A DNA stretch of 64,000 nucleotides, taken from contig JADNRX010000232.1 in NCBI GenBank assembly GCA_015501595.1, positions 23,813-87,812 of the forward strand, read 5' to 3'. The position numbers and the translations under genes were made by a program. Below the pieces are notes generated by a model. The model ran no database searches, was not told the DNA's origin, and was given only the letters and a program-made list of their open reading frames with translations. The DNA comes from Hymenopellis radicata. Lineage: Eukaryota; Basidiomycota; Agaricomycetes; Agaricales; Physalacriaceae. Shown here one piece after another: positions 58,359 to 64,000 of this stretch. Positions within the stretch are counted from its first letter, which is position 1. Every line of letters starts with the position of its first letter.

Positions 58359-60799
58359 TAATCTGTTGAAGAAATGTGTTGGCGACGATGTCTTGATCAT
58401 CTTCTGCATTCGGATCTCCGTCGGCGCTGAAGGCTGATGAGTGACTCGTGAGATTCAAGTCGAGAGAACTGTACCTTAGAGTGGTGGTGGGCAATGGTCG
58501 GATCGAGCGTGAGCGCTTAGTAAGCCGGTTACTTTGAGTTACCGGCGATCCGATGGCAAACGCACTTCTCGACGTCGTTGGAGCTCCTTTCACCTCTCAG
58601 TTACTTAATTCTGCACAGAAACTCTGAAAATACCATTAATTTATATTTCTACTTCTTTGCGACTTGCTTGGATCCCTGGAACACGTCAAGAAACTACATC
58701 CCGAGCTTCAAGATCCATTTTGTCACGCTTTGTCACACTGATCGGCGCGTCGCGTACATGATTCTTGAGGTGCATATATTGGAGGATGCAGGTCATATAT
58801 CACGTCGAAAAATACATACTCAGAACTTTGGATACTGAGAGCATACAATGCCCAATGGATTTTATTTTATCTTTAACTGATCCTGAGATCCTTTCGGTAC
58901 ATCAAGCAAGACAATAAGCTATTTATTGTCCCATTGGGCAAAGGATGTAAATACTCAAACAAAACAACTTTCTCTCCCACAGTTTGACTCTCGGGCACTG
59001 TGGAAGCTAATAAATGCACGTCCGTCAGCGCAAAGGATTCTCGCAGAGGGACCAAGGTAGCCAAACAACACCAAAGTCCTCCAGCCAAGTCGACGATTGC
59101 CCACCACCACTTAGAGTCCGCTTCAGGGCCTCACGCATGCGGGACTTGACGGCATCATAGACGATAGTTGTCGCAGCAGAGCGCTTGGCGGCAAGTGTTC
59201 GGTCATCGGCTTCCTGCAGCTTTCGAAGTCGCAAAGCCGCAAAGAAGAGTTTCTTGATTTGTGACTAGACAAAAGTCAGCAATAAGATCTATCAGCGAGA
59301 TGACTTAACTTACAGCACCAAGTCGCGTGTCAGGTATGAAGTTTCTCCTTCGGTCGCGCTTCGGACGGAGTGCAGAGTATCGAATAAAGAGCAACAGCGA
59401 GTGTTCATCAACAATCTTGTCCTTGATTTCACCGGCCAGAAGTGCGCTGGCACACCATTCCTATCAGAAGTATTAGCATTACGATGTTGAGAATCGAGAG
59501 CTGTTTACTTACATCCCAGGCCCGAACTAACGAAGCCTGAGTCTTCTTTCCGCCAGGTCGTCGATTCTGATCGGCGTGACCAGCCGCCTCCACTCGAGTC
59601 CGCTTGGTGAATGCCGCATACTCGTCTGAATGGGAATAGATATCAGGGAAGGTTAGAAATTCTGCATAAGGAAAGAACTTACCGGGATCGTTCAAATCAC
59701 CTTCGACATCGTCGAATTCATCATCGCCGCCATCAGGAACGGCATCGTCCATACCCAACAGCTCATCCATGCTTGCCGTCGTGACAGCAGAGCGGGCGGG
59801 ACTGAATGATTGAAGGAGCCGGTAATCTGAGTCTTCGTCGTCATCGTGAAATCGCAAGTCGGCGTCAGCCACATTGTCGTCCTCGTCTTCATCGAGACCT
59901 TCAAAGTGGACGACGTCCTCCGTAGCTATACTTGAAAATGATGGAGCGATGGAGGGAGAGCTGAATAGATTATCGTCAGAAGAGGAACAGGATCCGGAGT
60001 GGGTTGTGTCTGCAGGAAAGAGTTGACGCGCGACTGAATCAACACGTCGCGTATTCGGGGATAGATCGTTCACGGAACGCGAAGATTGAAGGGGTGCAGA
60101 CGTAGGACATGGTGTTGATGGCATACTTGAGACCGTTTCCAGCTCGAGAGAATGCCTAATATTAAGAATATAAGAAGTCGTTATAAAGAGTCAGATCCAA
60201 AAGTACGCACCAGTTCTCCAACAATGCATCGGTCAACTTTCTCATGGACCACGACTTCGCATAACGAATCTTCCGGCGCTCGCATTCGTTTCGAAGTGGA
60301 GCTTTAGTCCGAAATGTGTGTCTGCGACGCTGTTAGAAAAGAAAGCCAAGTCAGAAAAAGAGTACGTGCTTACAATTTGGCGGCATAACGTGCTTTATCC
60401 GGTGTTCCTGCAAGTGTGTCGTGTTCGAGCGTGCCCACGCTGTTGTTCTGCACCTGGCTTGCGGCCCTTGACGCGTGAATAGTCGAGGGTGGACGCGGTC
60501 CCGAGGGCACCTGGGAAAGGCGAGCTGATTCGCCAGCGCTAACTCCATCTGCCCGGAGCCTCGGATCAATGTGGGAGTCGTCCGTTGTTGGCATTAAAAT
60601 GATGAGAGTAAATAAAATATAAGATAAAAAAGATGTAGAGTACGGGATGGCCAAGAAAGACGTTGAAAGAGAGGATCCCCGAGGCGGACAATGGGCGTGG
60701 TTGTGGGGGTGGGGAGCGATGAGGGAGGGCACTCATTGGGTAACTGAGCTCGGTTACCTGCCGCTTTCGGCGCGGGGCGGGTAACCGAGACTCAGTTTA

Positions 60800-61208
60800 G
60801 AGCCTGTTCGGCAACCTGATATTCAGGAGGGTGATTTCGCGAAATCATGATATTGGCTGATTTCGGGTGATTTCGGACTGTCACGATGGGATATCGGCAC
60901 ACCGGCTCATGAACTCCCACGCCCCTATTTTCAGTTCTGTGAGCGCCGCATCTGCCAGTGCACCAACATTCCTCGTTCAAAAGCGCATAGTAGGGGGCGA
61001 CACCATTTCTATTGTATTTTGCCCCCACAATATCTATTATAATGGGTGTACACCGGAGAAAATGACGCGAATGTTCAGCTGAGGTCAGCGATAACGACAC
61101 GCAAGTCACACAACGTCACAAGTTCGGGGTTCCCCGAAATCACCCAAAATCAGCCAATATCATGATTTCGCGAAATCACCCTCCAATATCAGGTTGCCGA
61201 ACAGGCTC
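60800..61208. mobile_element. PIF/Harbinger-like MITE (409 bp)
   Basis: Long terminal inverted repeats of about 75 bases start GAGCCTGTTCGGCAACCTGA on both ends, with a few differences. They are flanked by the 3-bp target TTA (60797-60799, 61209-61211), the hallmark of PIF/Harbinger. The arms contain the self-complementary GATTTCGCGAAATC. No transposase. Confidence 0.88.
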
Positions 61209-61211
61209 TTA

Positions 61212-61638
61212 CCTGCCGATTGAGAGTCCCGCTGGGGTCTCCACGTTCCCACCAGTGACCAGTCAAAAGAGGTGCGCTCCACGCTTTGATTGCCGAAATA
61301 TTTCTGATTATCTGTGAGAGGTGTTACTTACGTGTAAGTATTGGTGAGAAGTAAACGAGGCTAACGAGGGCTGCATACCTTATCTTGTTGGATGGTGATA
61401 AGTGCTGGGTACGTGGTTGTTGTCTTATGTGTGGCGAGGTTGAAAAGTAGGGATCCCGGCTTCCGATCAAATGTATCCAATAACACGTTGGGCATGCAAA
61501 AGAGCACACTGCAAGAAAGCAAACGAAAAAAAACTACTCTGAGTATCCTACGTCTGGCGTAGGACAGTCCTTCTCTACAATACATCGTCCTCGATGGTAT
61601 ACACAACTATACAACAATAATTGTCATGGTCCGAATTC
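61212..61638. other. Gap between Harbinger MITE and membrane protein gene
   Basis: About 430 bases, no gene recognised. It includes the downstream flank of the minus-strand membrane protein gene. Confidence 0.4.
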
Positions 61639-63654
61639 TCAATTCTTATCCTTTTTTATGGCAACGACGCCACCAGAGGCCGCCTCCATCGCGTGCAAGG
61701 TAGGCAAGTAATACGTCGACTCTGGACGTTCGAAGCCTCCGGCTTTCAACGCATGCAAAGGGGGCGGAAACTCGGGTAGTTCCTGTTTCTCCACATCTCG
61801 ATCGTGTTCAAAGACCTCAGGCGAAAAGTGGGACGATGACAGCGCAGCCTCGGCATGCACTATAAAAATGTCTATGATCAGCCCGGGGAGGAAAGGAAGG
61901 AAGGAACATACAATAGTTCGCCAAGCCCTGTCCGAAGTTCCGCAGACATAGGAAGCCAAGAACCATAGTCGCAACCATGAGGATCATGTACGAGACGGTG
62001 TAGCATCCCAAGTTGGGCCACATGTAGAATGTCCACCGGAAGACTTGGGAGTAGAACATCACACAAGCGGCGGAAAAGAACAGGAAGCCGATCGCGAGGA
62101 AGACGAACATGGTCTTGCGCTTTTCGTAGCGCACCGCATACCAGCCCTGGAGTGCCATTAGACCTGACGAAAACATCGAATTCAAGGCCACATACCAGAA
62201 TGGTCCAAGGAACAACCAACTACGAGACGCCATCGTCAGTACATCTGGGCGAGGACATGAATGTGAGCCACGTACGATGAGATAGAAGATGAAAACGCCC
62301 TTGTATATAGGCGTGTTCGTGGAAATGTGCTTGATATACGTGTTTAACAGCTGGTCGATCCACAGTCCCATTCCCGCTAGTAGAACGTACATCTCAAGAT
62401 GCAGGCATGCTTGCACAGCCAGGTGGAGCTGGAAGAGTCTCAGAACAGAACAAGATTGGAAGATCACAAGGTTTATACCTTGAGCATACGAGTGATGCGC
62501 GCCGGAGCACCAACACACTTGTAGGACTGAACCGAATACACGCGAAGCAGCGTCCAGACCATGATCATCAGTGCCGTACAGTTTAAGACCAGGTCGGGTA
62601 TCTATCAGTATCACAGGCATGAGAATCAATTCCGGGGTCTTGAAGGGAAAGACCAACCTCCAGTCCTGATCGCGAAGCGAAATAGGTTGGAAAGAAATCT
62701 ATCGAGCAAGGCGTACCTGGCGCACTAAGCAGCGCGGAGTAGAGCTGCTGTAGATGCTTTGTACGCCATATCGAATACGCCGACCACGCTGTCAGTAGAA
62801 CGCGGGCCGCTATACCTGACATCCTGATGGCATCGTCAGATACATCCACCGTGAAAATATCAAGCAAAAGTAGCGTACAAGTGAGGCACAGAGTCATAGC
62901 ACATGGCGATTACCGACATCCCAAAGAGCCAGAATTGCAAAAAGATGAAGGCGAGGTCCTCCCGACGGCTGTTGCTTAGACTGTGATGATGCTAGGTTGG
63001 CGTTGATGTGAACAACGACGTTGACGTACTGTTGGTCCGGGTATAGAAGGGTTCGTATGCACTGGTCGCTTAAAGTTAAGGGCCCGATGCTACCGTCCTT
63101 CATCTCAAGGGTAACGGGGAACTGCTTGTTGTTCGATGAAGTGATCTTGACGCCATCGGCAAGACTCTCCCATCCAACCTAGATGGTAATGAGATTGCAT
63201 GTCCAACGCGCCTGAACCCGACCGTGGCTCACCAGACTCTAGCACGGATTCAGTGAGGCGTCAGGTCAAAAAGTAGACAGCTCACGTTCTTCGAACTATT
63301 GTGCGACGGCTGGTTTATCGTGAACACGTCGACACAATTGGTGTCATTATGCGGCAAGTAATTGCACATCCGAAGTGTCGAGCCCACGAAATACGTGTGG
63401 TTGGCGGGCGGCACATCCGCGGCCGCCACGATTTCGGATATGAATGAGTGATACGTCGAGTCCGCGCTGAACAGTAACGACTGGATGATGCCCTGTCCAA
63501 AACAGTGGAAGAAGCCAAAAAGAAAGAACGTCGCCGTCAGACGATTGAGTGTGATTCGGTCGTGCTGCACTATCCGCGTCAGCGCCCACAATATACAGCA
63601 CAGCGAACAAAGTCCTACCAATTTCCGCAACTTGAGAAAGAGAACACCTGGCAT
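61639..63654 (-). CDS. Multi-pass membrane protein of unknown function
   Basis: Likely start MPGVLFLKLRKLVGLCSLCC at 63654, because the upstream open frame lacks an ATG. A hydrophobic N-terminus is followed by an extracellular-type region with N-glycosylation sites (NHTYFVGSTLRMCNYLP), then VTLEMKDGSIGPLTLSDQCI, DFFPTYFASRSGLE, and several membrane helices (ACLHLEMYVLLAGMGLWID, TPIYKGVFIFYLI, WLFLGPFWYVALNSMFSSGL, TMFVFLAIGFLFFSAACVMF, YTVSYMILMVATMVLGFLC). NFGQGLANY precedes the cytosolic tail that ends AIKKDKN at 61639. This layout, a lumenal domain then seven helices, is frequent in mushroom genomes and has no assigned role; a receptor-like protein is speculative. About nine introns. Confidence 0.72.
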
Positions 63655-64000
63655 CGCAAAAGTCGTGAAGTGAACGAGAAGGAACGAATGTCGAATAGCC
63701 AATCCAGCAGCCAAAGGGTATTTGAAACAACGCTCCCACTTCAAGCCAGTCAAGGCCGTACTAGCGCGCGGTGATGGTGTTGAAAGGAAAGAATGGATAA
63801 TGGCCAGGAACGCAACTGGCCGACTGATGCCCTGTAAGGTTCTCACACCCAATCAGAGGTACTATAGCGTCCGGAGCGGAAAAGCCGCTGCTTGCCGCCA
63901 ACTACCTGTCCCACTGAAAGCAATTCGTATATCAGAAGAAATATTTCGTCGCAGTACGACGCATCACCTAGAAGACAGCTAATTATCGTGGGCTTGATGA
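63655..64000. other. Right edge
   Basis: Region upstream of the membrane protein gene, possibly with a further 5' exon of it. No independent gene recognised. Confidence 0.35.

Larger units (their letters stand above)
55360..60594 (-). pseudogene. Crypton-type tyrosine recombinase (Ndc10-like/GCR1_C), broken by MITEs
   Basis: Start MPTTDDSHIDPRLRADGVSA at 60594. The N-terminal part is acidic and Ser-rich (DVVHFEGLDEDEDDNVADAD), then KTQASLVRAWDEWCASALLA and SLLLFIRYSALRPKRDRRR, the usual DNA-binding-like domain. The recombinase core follows: FGHLSWVCQRASGNRGDDFR with first Arg, FVAHRDAESCPLGALAIYLH, VHLARHLLPYKQEQMG with HxxR, and GWKRGTYFDVYAPALPK with the candidate nucleophile Tyr. Next come LRPYLFQVGAVIYQKLPTLP and, last, a GCR1_C domain (KQKWKRYREIPQWIEEET) ending NAKLAS at 55360. 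Cryptons move by tyrosine recombination and have no long terminal repeats. The coding exons are interrupted by TA-flanked MITEs at 56599-56831 and 57955-58358; across both insertions the flanking codons rejoin in frame. The host copy is therefore dead, but its decay is recent. Confidence 0.82.

Noticed and set aside
1..64000. CRISPR arrays, bacterial operons or ribosome binding sites
   Set aside because: Intron-rich eukaryotic genes throughout; no regularly spaced identical repeats with unique spacers.

Overview
The window looks like nuclear DNA of a filamentous basidiomycete, probably a mushroom-forming Agaricomycete. Nearly every gene is cut by 45-60 base GT..AG introns, genes lie on both strands without operons, and the families are typical of that group: UbiA-type terpene cyclase, three-domain adenylate-forming reductases, GMC oxidoreductase, multi-membrane-segment proteins of unknown function, a MYND-finger protein, and a Crypton-type recombinase with a GCR1_C tail. 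The species cannot be named from the sequence.

Left third (about 0.9-32 kb): a probable specialised-metabolism region. It holds a UbiA-type prenyltransferase/terpene cyclase (minus), a cytochrome P450 (plus), a GMC flavin oxidoreductase (plus), an SDR dehydrogenase (minus) and two related adenylation-thiolation-reductase enzymes (AFR1 minus, AFR2 plus). A RhoGEF, a HELAH-motif protein and a membrane protein are interspersed. Together these could build a terpene skeleton, oxidise it and reduce carboxylic acids to aldehydes or alcohols; this pathway is inferred from co-location only. A 2.5-kb non-autonomous Copia-like LTR retrotransposon with seemingly identical LTRs and a 5-bp target duplication sits inside a duplicated, dead 3' fragment of the P450.

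Middle (about 32-53 kb): mostly housekeeping or general genes. These are an F-box protein, myo-inositol oxygenase, a MYND protein, two tandem small four-helix membrane proteins, a tRNA-Thr(UGU) with intron, a KHA1-like K+/H+ antiporter, a 1-Cys peroxiredoxin and an MFS anion:cation symporter. Between 41.3 and 44 kb is a nest of inverted-repeat elements with 8-bp target duplications (hAT-like). A relative of these lies at 23.9-24.6 kb.

Right end (about 52.7-64 kb): an accessory, transposon-rich stretch with a 46-bp perfect inverted-repeat element, a large Crypton-type tyrosine recombinase gene broken by three small TA-flanked MITEs, a PIF/Harbinger-like MITE flanked by TTA, and a seven-segment membrane protein.

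Many conserved proteins change frame by one base within an exon (gag, SDR, HELAH protein, AFR1, AFR2, F-box, antiporter), several times at C or G runs. This may be base-calling or assembly error rather than gene death, so pseudogene statements here are cautious.
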